From the NCBI RefSeq assembly GCF_001027285.1, contig NZ_CP011509.1, positions 4,224,501 to 4,288,500 on the forward strand: 64,000 bases of DNA, in the 5' to 3' direction. Positions 19,568 through 28,335 of the stretch are shown piece after piece (position 1 is the stretch's first letter; the number at the start of each line of letters is the position of its first letter). Below the pieces are notes generated by a model. The model was not told where the DNA came from and did not search any database. It worked only from the letters and a program-made list of their open reading frames with translations. The position numbers were made by a program, and so were the translations under genes. The DNA is from Archangium gephyra (lineage in GTDB: Bacteria; Myxococcota; Myxococcia; Myxococcales; Myxococcaceae).

Positions 19568-20887
19568 ATGGCCCCGGTCCGTTCCACCGCCCTCGTGTTG
19601 CTGATGGCGCTCGCTCTCGTTCCCGTTGCCCCGGTGTACGCGCACACCGCCATCGTCAAGGTGGAGGACCGCTGGCAGCTCCAGGTGGACGGGAAGCCCT
19701 ATGTGGCCCGTGGTGTCACCTTCAGTGGAAGCAGCAGCTCCGCCGCCTACGAGCAGGACTGCGCGCGCCTCGCCTCCATCGGCGTGAACACGCTTCGCAC
19801 CTGGGGAACCGGGAGCGAAACGCGGGTGCTGCTCGACGCCGCGCACAAGCACGGCTTGAAGGTGCTCGTCGGACTCTGGCTGCGTCAGGGGCGTCCGGGC
19901 GCCGAGAGTGATGATTCCTTCGATTACCTCCGCGACAAACAGGGCATGAAGAAGCAGTTGGCGGACACGCTCGCCCAGGTGCGCCACTTCAAGGATCACC
20001 CCGCGGTGCTCGCCTGGGGCATCGGCAACGAGGTGCTGCTCAACTCGCCGGATGATGCGGCGAAAGAGGCCTACGCGCGCTTCCTGGAGCAGGTCGTCCG
20101 GGAGGTGAAGAAGCTCGACGCCGGCCATCCCGTCATCTCCGTCGACGCGTGGACCTTCGGCGTGCCGTGGTGGGAGAAGTACACGCCGTCCCTCGATGCG
20201 TACGGCATCAATGTCTACGGCCGTGGCATCCACGCGCTCTCCGGCGAGCTCGCGAAGGCTGGAGTGGTCAAACCGTGGCTCATCACCGAATTCGGCGCGC
20301 AGGGGGAGTGGGATGCCCCCAAGGACGCGAACGGTGTCCCACGCGAGCCGGAGGACACGGAGAAATACGCCGCCATCGTCGATGGGTGGCGGAGTGCCCT
20401 TGCCCCGCACGTCGAGGCCGGCCGCTGTCTGGGCTTGTTCGTCTTCAACTACAGCGCGGCGTTCGATCACACCGCGCTCTGGCTCGGCATGTTGTCGGGT
20501 GGTTCCACCCGGCCCGCGTGGCATGCGGTGCGCGAGGCCTATACCGGTCAGAAGCCCGCCACGCCGTTGCCCACCATTGCCCGTGTCACGGTGGGGGACG
20601 TGAAACAGGACGAGTCCGGTACGTGGGCCCAGGTGCGTGTCGAGGCGAAGGACGCGGCGGGGGCACCGCTCGACGTCTCGTTCGCCTACAACTTTCGCGG
20701 TGCCTCCACACGCCACGAGCGCGACGAGGTGGTGCGGCTCCAGGCCCTGCCCGGCATGACGCCTGACACCTGGCTCGTGCGCATGCCCTCCGTGAGGGGC
20801 GCCATCAAGCTCTACGCGCTCGCGAAGGACCGCGCCGGCAATCTCGTGATGGCCACCACCTCCGTTGCCCTGCCTGTCGCTCGATAG
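19568..20887 (+). CDS. Secreted GH5/GH2-like TIM-barrel glycoside hydrolase
   Basis: A 439-residue protein. ATG at 19568 has GGAG 9 bp upstream; the ATG at 19559 abuts that site. A signal peptide ends near APVYAHTA. The barrel shows GVTFSGSS, IGVNTLRTWGTG, LKVLVGLW, the acid/base region AWGIGNEVLL and the nucleophile region PWLITEFGAQGEW, which are clan A glycosidase landmarks (beta-4 Asn-Glu and beta-7 Glu). A C-terminal beta-sandwich-like domain follows (about 345-439). It may act with the GH3 enzyme upstream on beta-1,3 or beta-1,4 glucans; the substrate cannot be decided. Confidence 0.85.
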   Translation: MAPVRSTALVLLMALALVPVAPVYAHTAIVKVEDRWQLQVDGKPYVARGVTFSGSSSSAAYEQDCARLASIGVNTLRTWGTGSETRVLLDAAHKHGLKVLVGLWLRQGRPGAESDDSFDYLRDKQGMKKQLADTLAQVRHFKDHPAVLAWGIGNEVLLNSPDDAAKEAYARFLEQVVREVKKLDAGHPVISVDAWTFGVPWWEKYTPSLDAYGINVYGRGIHALSGELAKAGVVKPWLITEFGAQGEWDAPKDANGVPREPEDTEKYAAIVDGWRSALAPHVEAGRCLGLFVFNYSAAFDHTALWLGMLSGGSTRPAWHAVREAYTGQKPATPLPTIARVTVGDVKQDESGTWAQVRVEAKDAAGAPLDVSFAYNFRGASTRHERDEVVRLQALPGMTPDTWLVRMPSVRGAIKLYALAKDRAGNLVMATTSVALPVAR

Positions 20888-20995
20888 GAGCAGTGCGCTG
20901 GGGGTCATGTGGCCTCCCTGGCAAAAAGAGGTTGCCCTGGCGCGTCCTCCGCGTTGATGCTCCGCCCTACCTCGGACGAGGGAGGGCAACACCGC

Positions 20996-21427
20996 ATGCG
21001 TGGGACGTTCGGACTGCTGTTGTTGATGGCACTGGCCGGCTGCACCTCGGTGAACGTGGCCCAGGTGCCGTCCATTCGTGACCGGCGGGACGTCTTCGTC
21101 TCCACGGGGGACGTGAAGGGTCCCTACCAGAGCCTCGGTGTGGTGCAGACCACGCGGCGCGGCGTGCTGCTCTTCGGCTTCGCGGACCCCGCGGGGACGG
21201 ACCTGGAGGCCGGGCTGCGCGAGTCGCTCCTCCCCGAGGTCCGGCGCCTGGGCGGGGATGGCATCATGAACGTGCGCTTCCAGCAGACGCAGTACACGGT
21301 GCCCACGCGCATCCTCTTCGCCCTGCTGTTCTTCATCCCGCTGCCGAGCGAGGTCACCCTCAGCGGTGAGGTGGTGAAGCTCGGTCCGGGTGCCGCGCCG
21401 CCGTCGGCCGGTACTCCCTCGCGTTGA
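20996..21427 (+). CDS. Short lipoprotein, paralogue 1 of 3
   Basis: A 143-residue protein starting at MRGTFGLLLLMALAGC behind GAGGGAGGG; the lipobox LAGC marks lipid attachment. The mature part contains DVFVSTGDVKGPYQSLGVVQ, GVLLFGFADPAGTD and LGGDGIMNVRFQQTQY, and ends with a hydrophobic IPLPSEVTLSGEVVKL. The same blocks recur in the gene at 21908, which is clearly a paralogue. The pattern of a small beta-rich protein with a GGDG(I/A)xNV(R) block recalls YbjQ-type folds, but this is weak. Envelope location is predicted; function is unknown. Confidence 0.8.
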   Translation: MRGTFGLLLLMALAGCTSVNVAQVPSIRDRRDVFVSTGDVKGPYQSLGVVQTTRRGVLLFGFADPAGTDLEAGLRESLLPEVRRLGGDGIMNVRFQQTQYTVPTRILFALLFFIPLPSEVTLSGEVVKLGPGAAPPSAGTPSR

Positions 21428-21452
21428 ACCCGCTGCGCTCCTGGAGAATCCG

Positions 21453-21896
21453 GTGAAACTCCCGCTGCTCCTTCCCGTGCTGTTGTGCGTCGGCTGCAGT
21501 GCCGTGTCGCACGGCTCGAAGCTGTCGGACCGTCCGCCCGAGGGCGGGCGCGGGCTGTACCTCAGCACCGGCGGTTCGCCGCGGCCCTATCGCACCCTCG
21601 GCTTCGCCCAGGTGCTGGGCTATGGCGTCACCGTGGCGGGCTACTCGGACCTGGGGGATGCCGCCATCGATGGCGCCATCAAGAAGTCGCTCGTGGACAC
21701 GGCCCTGCGGATGGGCGGCGATGGTGTCATCAACATCGAGTTCGAGGACGAGAATCCGCCCACCGGCGTGGAGCGCGCGTCCGAGCTGTCCGAGTCCATC
21801 TCCAATGTGGCGAGAGGCAGCGGTGGTGTGAAGGTCCGCAACCGCAATGTGATCGTCACCGGCGAAGTCATCCAGTTCATCTCTTCCCAACCGTGA
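21453..21896 (+). CDS. Short lipoprotein, divergent paralogue 2 of 3
   Basis: A 147-residue protein with GTG start 7 bp after CTGGAG. The lipobox is CVGC. It shares with its neighbours the plan lipobox, then YLSTGGSPRPYRTLGFAQV, then ALRMGGDGVINIEFED, then a C-terminal VIVTGEVIQF strand, but lacks the GVLLFGF block and is the most divergent of the three. It lies 25 bp after the first gene and 11 bp before the third, so they form one transcript. No function can be assigned. Confidence 0.78.
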   Translation: MKLPLLLPVLLCVGCSAVSHGSKLSDRPPEGGRGLYLSTGGSPRPYRTLGFAQVLGYGVTVAGYSDLGDAAIDGAIKKSLVDTALRMGGDGVINIEFEDENPPTGVERASELSESISNVARGSGGVKVRNRNVIVTGEVIQFISSQP

Positions 21897-21907
21897 GACT
21901 TCCTCCC

Positions 21908-22345
21908 ATGCGTCTCCTCGTCGCGTTCGCGCTCGTGGCGCTCACCGGCTGCACCGTCATCAACACCGCCTCCGTCCCGTCCGACCGCAGTGGCCGGGAC
22001 GTCTTCGTGACGGCGGGCGACATCCCCGAGCCCTACGAGACGCTCGGCATGGTCCAGGCCACGCGCTCGGGCGTGCTGCTCTTCGGCTTCGTGGACGTGA
22101 TTGGCACGGACCTGGATGCCGGCTTCAAGGACGTGCTCATCCCCCAGGTGCGGGCGATGGGCGGAGATGGGGCCATCAACGTGCGTTTCCGTCAGACGCA
22201 GTACCTGCCGGTGACGAAGGTGTTCGGCGCCATCTTCTTCATCTTCCCGCTGCCGAGCAGCGTGACGGTGACGGCCGAGGTGGTGAAGCTCCAGCGCCGC
22301 GCGGACCTGCCCGCCGGGGATGGGGCGCCCGTGGTCTCCCGCTGA
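21908..22345 (+). CDS. Short lipoprotein, paralogue 3 of 3
   Basis: A 145-residue protein (MRLLVAFALVALTGC start; lipobox LTGC). It is strongly similar to the gene at 20996: DVFVTAGDIPEPYETLGMVQ, GVLLFGFVDVIGTD, MGGDGAINVRFRQTQY, and FPLPSSVTVTAEVVKL. Tandem duplication is the simplest origin. Likely an outer-membrane or periplasmic lipoprotein co-expressed with its two paralogues; its role is unknown. Confidence 0.8.
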   Translation: MRLLVAFALVALTGCTVINTASVPSDRSGRDVFVTAGDIPEPYETLGMVQATRSGVLLFGFVDVIGTDLDAGFKDVLIPQVRAMGGDGAINVRFRQTQYLPVTKVFGAIFFIFPLPSSVTVTAEVVKLQRRADLPAGDGAPVVSR

Positions 22346-22408
22346 AAATGGGAGGGGGGTTGCCCGGATTTTCGCCTCGCGGGTCCAAGTGGACACACGA
22401 GGTGACAC

Positions 22409-23398
22409 ATGGTCCGAGTCCTTGCCGAGCTGAAATCCTTCGCGAGCACCCTGTTTGATTCGCCGGCCGCATCGGCCGAGGCCTCCGTCACCTGTTCCGT
22501 GGACGGGGCGCCGCCGATGCAGACCGTGGAGCCGGTGACCGTTCGCCCCCGTGCCGATGGCGGTGAGGTGCTCTCCTTCGTCCAGGAGGGGGTGACGCGC
22601 TATGCGTGCCTCAACCTGCCCGAGCAGGCCGCCGAGCCGGGCAGCGCCGGCCGCAAATGGCCGCTCCTCATCCACCTGCACGGCTCACGCGCGACGCCCG
22701 CGAGCATCTATTCGCTCGGCAAGGCGCTGTACGCGCTCCACGACACCGCCTCGCTGTCGAGCGATCCGGACGTCCGCGGCTTCCTGGTGCTCTCTCCCAT
22801 GGGGCGGCGCGCCCGTCCCTCGGGCGCCCTCAGCGGCACCGGCTTCCATTGGGACGAGTGGTATCGCAACCCCACCGCCAACCTCGACGCGCTCGCCATC
22901 GATCATTTCCTCGACGAGGTGGTGGCCCGAGGCCTGGTGGACACGAATCGCATCTACGTGTTCGGTTGGAGCAATGGCGCGTACATGGCGGCGCTCTACG
23001 GCATGTGGCGGGCGGATCGGATCGCCGCCATCGCCCAGTACGCGGGCGCCAATCCCTGGACGCGCCTTCCGTGTCCCGTGCCGATGACCTGGACGCGCGA
23101 GGTGCCCATCACCTTGATGCGCAATCTCTGTGACGCGCTGGTCCCTTATTCCGCCACGCAGGAGTGGATCGAAACCCTCCAGGCGCGCAATTGGCCTTTC
23201 GAATACCAGAGCCTCGATCTCCACGGAGCCGCGACCGCCCCCGACGCCGCCCCTCCCGCGCACAGCGGCAAGCTGCGTGGCCTCTATGAGCACGTCCGCT
23301 GGCCGGACCAGGCCGTCTTCGAGAAGGCGCTCGCGTTCCTTGCCCGCCATCCGCTCCCGCCCGCCGCGGCGGTCCGGAATCGTAAGGTTCTGGGCTAG
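22409..23398 (+). CDS. Alpha/beta hydrolase of the esterase/PHB-depolymerase type
   Basis: A 329-residue protein with ATG preceded by GAGGTG. There is no signal peptide. The oxyanion-hole region LLIHLHGSRATP and the nucleophile elbow VFGWSNGAYMAAL (GxSxG, about residue 191) are clear. The acid is probably the Asp in LCDALVPYS and the base His in YEHVRWPDQ, in normal order. It is similar in plan to polyhydroxybutyrate depolymerase and feruloyl-esterase families. A substrate cannot be named. It stands alone between the lipoprotein operon and the helical-repeat gene. Confidence 0.82.
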   Translation: MVRVLAELKSFASTLFDSPAASAEASVTCSVDGAPPMQTVEPVTVRPRADGGEVLSFVQEGVTRYACLNLPEQAAEPGSAGRKWPLLIHLHGSRATPASIYSLGKALYALHDTASLSSDPDVRGFLVLSPMGRRARPSGALSGTGFHWDEWYRNPTANLDALAIDHFLDEVVARGLVDTNRIYVFGWSNGAYMAALYGMWRADRIAAIAQYAGANPWTRLPCPVPMTWTREVPITLMRNLCDALVPYSATQEWIETLQARNWPFEYQSLDLHGAATAPDAAPPAHSGKLRGLYEHVRWPDQAVFEKALAFLARHPLPPAAAVRNRKVLG

Positions 23399-23495
23399 CC
23401 ATCTCCAGACGCGCCACCTCCGCGCGACGTCCGCCGCTCGCGTCCGGTAGGGTAGAGCTCGTCGGGGGTGGAACACTCACCTCGAGGAGGGCTCG

Positions 23496-26400
23496 ATGAC
23501 CCTGGAACGTCCAGACCGGCCTCGGCAGACTTCGGAGCCCACGCCCGAACGTCAAGGCGCGGCGCTCGCGCTCATCGCGACGCCTCAGCGCGCGGCGCAC
23601 CTGCACTCCCTCATTGCCACGAGCCTGCGCGAGGCGCGCACGTGTAGCGAGGAGGCCGCGGAGCAGGGAGCCACCCACCTCCTCGATTCCCTGCTCCAGC
23701 GTGGCTGGCTCGAGCGAGAGGGGCTGGACCTGGTCTCGGCGCAGGAGCTCGCGGTGGAGGAGGTGCTGGAAGAGCTCCTCCGTGAGCCCGAGCCTCCCTT
23801 CGTCCGGCGTCCCGTTCTCGCCGCCCTGCTCGATAGCGGACTCCACTCGCCCCGGACCCTGGGGCGGCTGATGGTGGGTCTCGAACGCCTGCTGAGCCGT
23901 ACCTCGGTGGGGAGCACGTTCGGGCGGGAGGTCCTGGACACCCTCCACCTCTGGTTCGAGCATCACGCGGGAGCCCTGGGCCAGGCGCTGCTCACCGTCC
24001 CAGCGGATGAGGCGTCCTATGCGCTCGGTGCCCTGGTCTCGAGACCGGTGGGACGAGCACTCGTGGCTCGCCATGGAGGGATGTTCCTCCAACCGTGGCT
24101 GGAGCGCTCGGGCTCGAGGCTCGAGGCGCGCCACCTGCTGTACCGGGGCCTCGAGAGAATGCCGGCGGACGAGCCCACCTCCCAGGCCCTCCTCACCGCG
24201 GCGATGCACTGGCTCGACCTCCACCGGCGGAACGAGAAAGCGTCATTCGTGCTCAGCGCGCTCCTGGCGCGGAGGGACCTGGGCGTGGCGGCCTCCCGGT
24301 GCCTCCAGTGGAGCCAGGAGTGGTTGGAGCTCCACACCCCGAGCGAGCATGCGTTGCATGTCTTGTCGCCGCTCTTGATGCGGCCGGAGCTTCGGGGCTC
24401 CCTGTCCGTTCTCTGGCCTTGCGTCCACCGGTGGCTCGAGGTTCATGGGCGGGACGCCGAGGCAGCTCCCATCCTCTCGTGGGTGCTCCGTCAGGCCGGG
24501 GCCACCGCTGCCTTTCCGTCATTCGTCCCGCATGTCCTGCGCTGGTTGGAGCTGCACACCCAGTCGGCCTCCGCCCCCGCGCTCCTGAAGCTCCTTCTCT
24601 CCGAGGAGTTCGAGGGACCGCACGTCCAGCCTTGCATGGAGCATGCGCTGCGGTGGCTGGAGGCCCATCCCCTGGAGCTCGAGGCCTCGTCCCTCTCGAG
24701 TGTCCTGCTCGGCCGGCTGGAGCCAGGCGAGGAGGCCACGGTGTGCATCGAATCCGCGCTCTGGTGGCTGGAGGCGCACGGCCAGAAGCCAGAAGCGGCG
24801 CGGGTGCTCCACGCCCTGCTGAAGCGCGACGACCTGGGAGAGGACGCGCGGGAGTGTATCCATCATGCACTGCACTGGTTGGAGGCGCAGGGACTGCTCC
24901 CCGATGCCTCCTCCGTGCTGTCCGTGCTGCTGTGGCGGGAGGATCTCGAGGAGTCTCAAGAGGCCTGTATCGAGCGCGCGCGGAGCTGGTTGAAGGCCCA
25001 CCCGAAAGGGGGTGGCGCGCCTTTCGTCTTCTTGCCGCTCATCATCCAGGCGAAGGTGGAAGGCAGCCAGCGCGCCAGGAGCAAGCCCGTCGCGGAGTGG
25101 CTCCGGAAGAATGGGCACCGGCCGGGCGCGGCGTGGGTCATTCAGCAGTTGCTGTCCCGGGGGCTGTTCGACTGCCTCGTCCCGAAGGACCTGGAGCAGT
25201 GGCTCAGGTGGCAGGATGCGCGGGGTCCGAAGCTCGAGGTGCGTGCCATCCTGCGGATGTTGTTGAAACGGCCCCGCCTGGGACATGAGGAGTCAGCCAT
25301 CCTGAGGCTGGTCGTGCGGTGGCTCGACACGCATGGGCACAGGGAGGAGGCCTCCGTCGTTCTCCAAGGAGTGGTCACGCGGCCGAATCTGGGGGCGTTC
25401 GCACACGCCTGCAGGGCACACGTGATGCGATGGCTGGACCTCCACGGCCAATGCCTGGAGGCACGCTCCGTTCTCCTGCCGCTCGTTCAGCGCAAGGACC
25501 TGGGTGAAGCCAGGCAGACCTGCCTGGACCATCTGGAGACGTGGCTGAGCGTCCATGGCCAGACCCTGGAGGCACTTCCCATCTTGTGCGACCTGTTGAC
25601 GCGCAAGGTTCCTCAGGAAGACAGACACCTCCACCTGCAATGGGCCGCGCGATGGTTGAAGGCGCAGGACCAGAGCCTCGAAGCGCATAAGCTCTTCTCC
25701 AGGCTCGAGGAGCTCATGGAGCGCCAGGAGGAATCCCTTCCCTTGCGCGAACACGTGCTGCGCTGGCTGGAGGTCCATGCGGGAGAATGGGAAGCCCATC
25801 ACTTCCTGCGTCTCGGGCTCACCGAGGAGGATCCGCGAGTTCCCACCACCGCCTTCATCCCGCCGGCCCTGCGCTGGCTGGAGTCGCATGGGAGCACCTG
25901 GGACGCGACCTCCGTTCTCTCACTCCTGTTGGAGCGACCCGACCTGGGGGCGGAGCGGGAGCGCTGTATCTCCCTCGCCCTGAAGTGGGTGGCCAAGTAC
26001 GGGATGAGCCGGTACGCCGGTTTCGACCTCGCGCGCTTGCTCCGCCAGGGGGCGCAAGGCGATCGTGACGCTGCCTGTCTTGGCCATGCCCTGCGCTGGT
26101 TGGATGAATATCCAATGGCCCTTGAGGCTGGCTTCGTGCTCCAAGCCGCGTTCGAGCGGCAGCGGCTCGGAGCCGAGCTCGAGGGATGGCTCGCGCGTGC
26201 CGTGCGGTTCTTGAGCACACATCCAGACGAGGACAGTGCATTGAACCTGCTCACGGCCGTGTTGAACTGGCGGGATCTGCCCAGGCCGGGCTCCCCCCTG
26301 TTCTCCTCCCTCCTCGAGAGCGCCATCCCCTGCTTGCGAGGTCATCGTCTCAACCCCAAGACGGTGCCGCTGCTCGTCGGCCTGCTGGAGGCGCCCCTGC

Positions 26401-26612
26401 CGGAACAGGAATGGGGGACGGTCGCGTCCGTCGCCATTCAGGTGCTGTCCAACACGCCGCTCCTGCCCAGCCATGGCCCGCTCCTCGCGTCCCTGTCGAA
26501 GCGGTTGAACCTCCTGGGCCGTGACTCGACGCGGGTGATGGCGTGGTTGGCGCGTGTGGGAACCTCCACCGCGGCTCACCCCGAGACGGCCTTCCTCACC
26601 GCCGGACGTTGA
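23496..26612 (+). CDS. Giant alpha-helical repeat protein (about 19 units of ~41 residues)
   Basis: A 1038-residue protein, ATG preceded by GAGGAGG. Residues 1-215 are a helical N-terminal region without recognised domains. From about residue 220 to 1000 a unit of roughly 41 residues recurs about 19 times: a (R/H/W)WLExH core, a short basic turn, EAxxVLxxLLxRxDL, then an acidic linker often with a Cys before the next WL. This is the look of a TPR/HEAT-like superhelix. There is no signal peptide, membrane segment, nucleotide-binding or enzymatic motif. Its 3' end overlaps the convergent GST gene by 37 bp. A protein-binding scaffold is inferred; the partner is unknown. Confidence 0.85.
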   Translation: MTLERPDRPRQTSEPTPERQGAALALIATPQRAAHLHSLIATSLREARTCSEEAAEQGATHLLDSLLQRGWLEREGLDLVSAQELAVEEVLEELLREPEPPFVRRPVLAALLDSGLHSPRTLGRLMVGLERLLSRTSVGSTFGREVLDTLHLWFEHHAGALGQALLTVPADEASYALGALVSRPVGRALVARHGGMFLQPWLERSGSRLEARHLLYRGLERMPADEPTSQALLTAAMHWLDLHRRNEKASFVLSALLARRDLGVAASRCLQWSQEWLELHTPSEHALHVLSPLLMRPELRGSLSVLWPCVHRWLEVHGRDAEAAPILSWVLRQAGATAAFPSFVPHVLRWLELHTQSASAPALLKLLLSEEFEGPHVQPCMEHALRWLEAHPLELEASSLSSVLLGRLEPGEEATVCIESALWWLEAHGQKPEAARVLHALLKRDDLGEDARECIHHALHWLEAQGLLPDASSVLSVLLWREDLEESQEACIERARSWLKAHPKGGGAPFVFLPLIIQAKVEGSQRARSKPVAEWLRKNGHRPGAAWVIQQLLSRGLFDCLVPKDLEQWLRWQDARGPKLEVRAILRMLLKRPRLGHEESAILRLVVRWLDTHGHREEASVVLQGVVTRPNLGAFAHACRAHVMRWLDLHGQCLEARSVLLPLVQRKDLGEARQTCLDHLETWLSVHGQTLEALPILCDLLTRKVPQEDRHLHLQWAARWLKAQDQSLEAHKLFSRLEELMERQEESLPLREHVLRWLEVHAGEWEAHHFLRLGLTEEDPRVPTTAFIPPALRWLESHGSTWDATSVLSLLLERPDLGAERERCISLALKWVAKYGMSRYAGFDLARLLRQGAQGDRDAACLGHALRWLDEYPMALEAGFVLQAAFERQRLGAELEGWLARAVRFLSTHPDEDSALNLLTAVLNWRDLPRPGSPLFSSLLESAIPCLRGHRLNPKTVPLLVGLLEAPLPEQEWGTVASVAIQVLSNTPLLPSHGPLLASLSKRLNLLGRDSTRVMAWLARVGTSTAAHPETAFLTAGR

Positions 26613-27190
26613 GTGTGGCGCTTGACGTACTCCACCAGCCGCGGATGCCCGTCGAGCAGCTTCAGCGTGTTCGCCAGGTGGAGGATGGACGCCATCACCA
26701 CATCGGCGGCGGTGAATGCCCCTGCTACGAGGAATTCACGGCCGCCGAGGCCCACGTTGATGACGTCGAGCACGGCCGTGAGGCGGCTCCTGTGCTTCGC
26801 GAGCGCTTCGTTCGAGGACGCGCTGGCCTTCTGCTCCTCGGGCAACTGCGCGTGCCTGTAGAACTCCATCACCACGGGCTCAAGGCTCACCTCGGCGAAG
26901 ACCATCCATTGGTAATAAGGGCCGCGCTCCGCGGAACCCATCCGCGGCGCCAGGTGCTTCTCCGGGAAGCGGTCGGCCAGATGGAGGCAGATGGCCAGGG
27001 ACTCGAGCAGTGTGACTTCCCCATCGGCCAGAGCGGGGACTTCGCCCAGCGGATGCACCGACAGGTACGCGGGGGTGGTGTTCTCCTGTCGAGCGAGGTC
27101 GAGCTTGACCAGCTCGTAGGGCACCCCGAGCTCCTCCAGCAGCCATCGGGCACGGGTCGATCGGGTCCTGGGGGCGAAGTAGAGCTTCAT
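26576..27190 (-). CDS. Glutathione S-transferase family protein
   Basis: A 204-residue protein of typical length. The N-terminal thioredoxin-like half begins KLYFAPRTRSTRARWLLEE with the cis-Pro region GEVPALADG and the glutathione-contact LLESLAICLHLADRF. The C-terminal helical half contains FLVAGAFTAADVVMASIL, the conserved N-capping box Asp. The likely activating residue is Ser or Thr in the TRSTRAR loop. It is divergent from a LysR regulator that probably controls it, and its end overlaps the convergent repeat protein. The substrate is unknown. Confidence 0.92.
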   Translation of the reverse strand: MKLYFAPRTRSTRARWLLEELGVPYELVKLDLARQENTTPAYLSVHPLGEVPALADGEVTLLESLAICLHLADRFPEKHLAPRMGSAERGPYYQWMVFAEVSLEPVVMEFYRHAQLPEEQKASASSNEALAKHRSRLTAVLDVINVGLGGREFLVAGAFTAADVVMASILHLANTLKLLDGHPRLVEYVKRHTQRPAVRKAVSG

Positions 27191-27246
27191 GTGTGACGCT
27201 CCTGAAGGTGGCGGGAGGCGGCAACATGCGGCAACCGGGGTGCCCC

Positions 27247-27276
27247 GACAATGCGGCTACGAGCGAACTCATTGTC
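27247..27276. promoter_or_regulatory. Inverted repeat in the GST/LysR divergent region
   Basis: GACAATG at 27247-27253 and CATTGTC at 27270-27276 form perfect 7-bp arms with 16 bp between. It lies in the 104-bp gap between the two start codons and could be the LysR operator; binding is inferred from position. Confidence 0.45.
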
Positions 27277-27294
27277 AGGCTAGGCTTGACGGTC

Positions 27295-28197
27295 ATGATC
27301 TCACCAGCCGACATGATGCTGTTCGCCGCGGTCGTTCGCGAGGAGAGCTTCACCCGGGCGGCGCGCCAGCTCGGCATCACCAAGCAGACCATCAGCGAGC
27401 GCATCAGCAATCTGGAGGAGCGGCTCGGGGTGCGGCTTCTCGAACGAACCACGCGGCGTCTGCGGGTCACCGGGGCCGGAGCGACGTACTACGAGCGCTG
27501 CTCCGCCATCGCCGCGCAGATCGACGAGGCGAACAGTGAGGTGCAACAGCGGCAGGCGGAGCCAGTCGGCCTGCTGCGGGTCTCCTCGCCGATGCTCTAT
27601 GGCCGGCGATACCTGACACCCGTGGTGTCGAAGTACCTCGCCCGCCATCCCCAGGCGCGAGTGGAGGTGGTGCTGGCGGATCGCCGTGTCCACCTCATCG
27701 AAGAGGGGCTGGATGTCGCCATTCACATCGGTCCGCTCGACGACTCGTCGCTCGTGGCGCGAAAGCTCGGCGAGAGTCCGTTCCATTTCGTCGCGAGCCC
27801 CCGCTTCCTGTCGAAGTACGGCACGCCGAGCGCCAGCGAGCTCCGCTCCGCGCGCTGCATTGGCTTCAGTGCGTTCGAGACGTGGGAGGCCGAGGGGGTG
27901 AAGTCTCGAATCGATCCGGTCCTGACCGTGAATGATCTCGAGCTGGCGTGTGAGGCGGCGATCGCCGGGGTAGGCATCGCGCGCGTCCCGGCCATCCTCT
28001 GCCGGGATGCGGTCCATGACGGCCGGCTGAAGGTCCTCTTCAGTCCCAAGCCCGCGATGCTGCGCGCCATCCACGCCGTCTACCCGAGCCGGCTGAATCT
28101 TCCGGCGAAGGTCCGGTTCTTCGTGGATGCCCTGGCAACGCTGGCCGAGCCGATGCTGCCGTTGCACAGCGCACCGCGGCGAAAGCGCGCGCTCTGA
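27295..28197 (+). CDS. LysR-family transcriptional regulator
   Basis: A 300-residue protein. The start MISPADMMLFAAVV fits the family N-terminus; the open frame upstream of it would only add intergenic sequence. The winged HTH is FTRAARQLGITKQTISERISNLEERLGVRLLERTTRR in pieces (about residues 18-55). The periplasmic-binding-protein-like effector domain (about 90-290) has HLIEEGLDVAIHIGPLDDSS, typical of the CrgA/DsdC-type branch. It is divergent from the GST gene, the classical LysR-target arrangement, so it probably regulates that gene and itself. Confidence 0.93.
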   Translation: MISPADMMLFAAVVREESFTRAARQLGITKQTISERISNLEERLGVRLLERTTRRLRVTGAGATYYERCSAIAAQIDEANSEVQQRQAEPVGLLRVSSPMLYGRRYLTPVVSKYLARHPQARVEVVLADRRVHLIEEGLDVAIHIGPLDDSSLVARKLGESPFHFVASPRFLSKYGTPSASELRSARCIGFSAFETWEAEGVKSRIDPVLTVNDLELACEAAIAGVGIARVPAILCRDAVHDGRLKVLFSPKPAMLRAIHAVYPSRLNLPAKVRFFVDALATLAEPMLPLHSAPRRKRAL

Positions 28198-28335
28198 AGA
28201 AGTCGAAGAGGCCCGGTGAATCCCGTTCCAGCTGGCGTGGGGGAGGGCGCACCACCCCGTTGAGCAGGGGAGACATCCGGGGGCGGCCTGGTGCAAGCTG
28301 TCTCTCACCCTGGACGTTGGGGGGGGAGGGAAACC

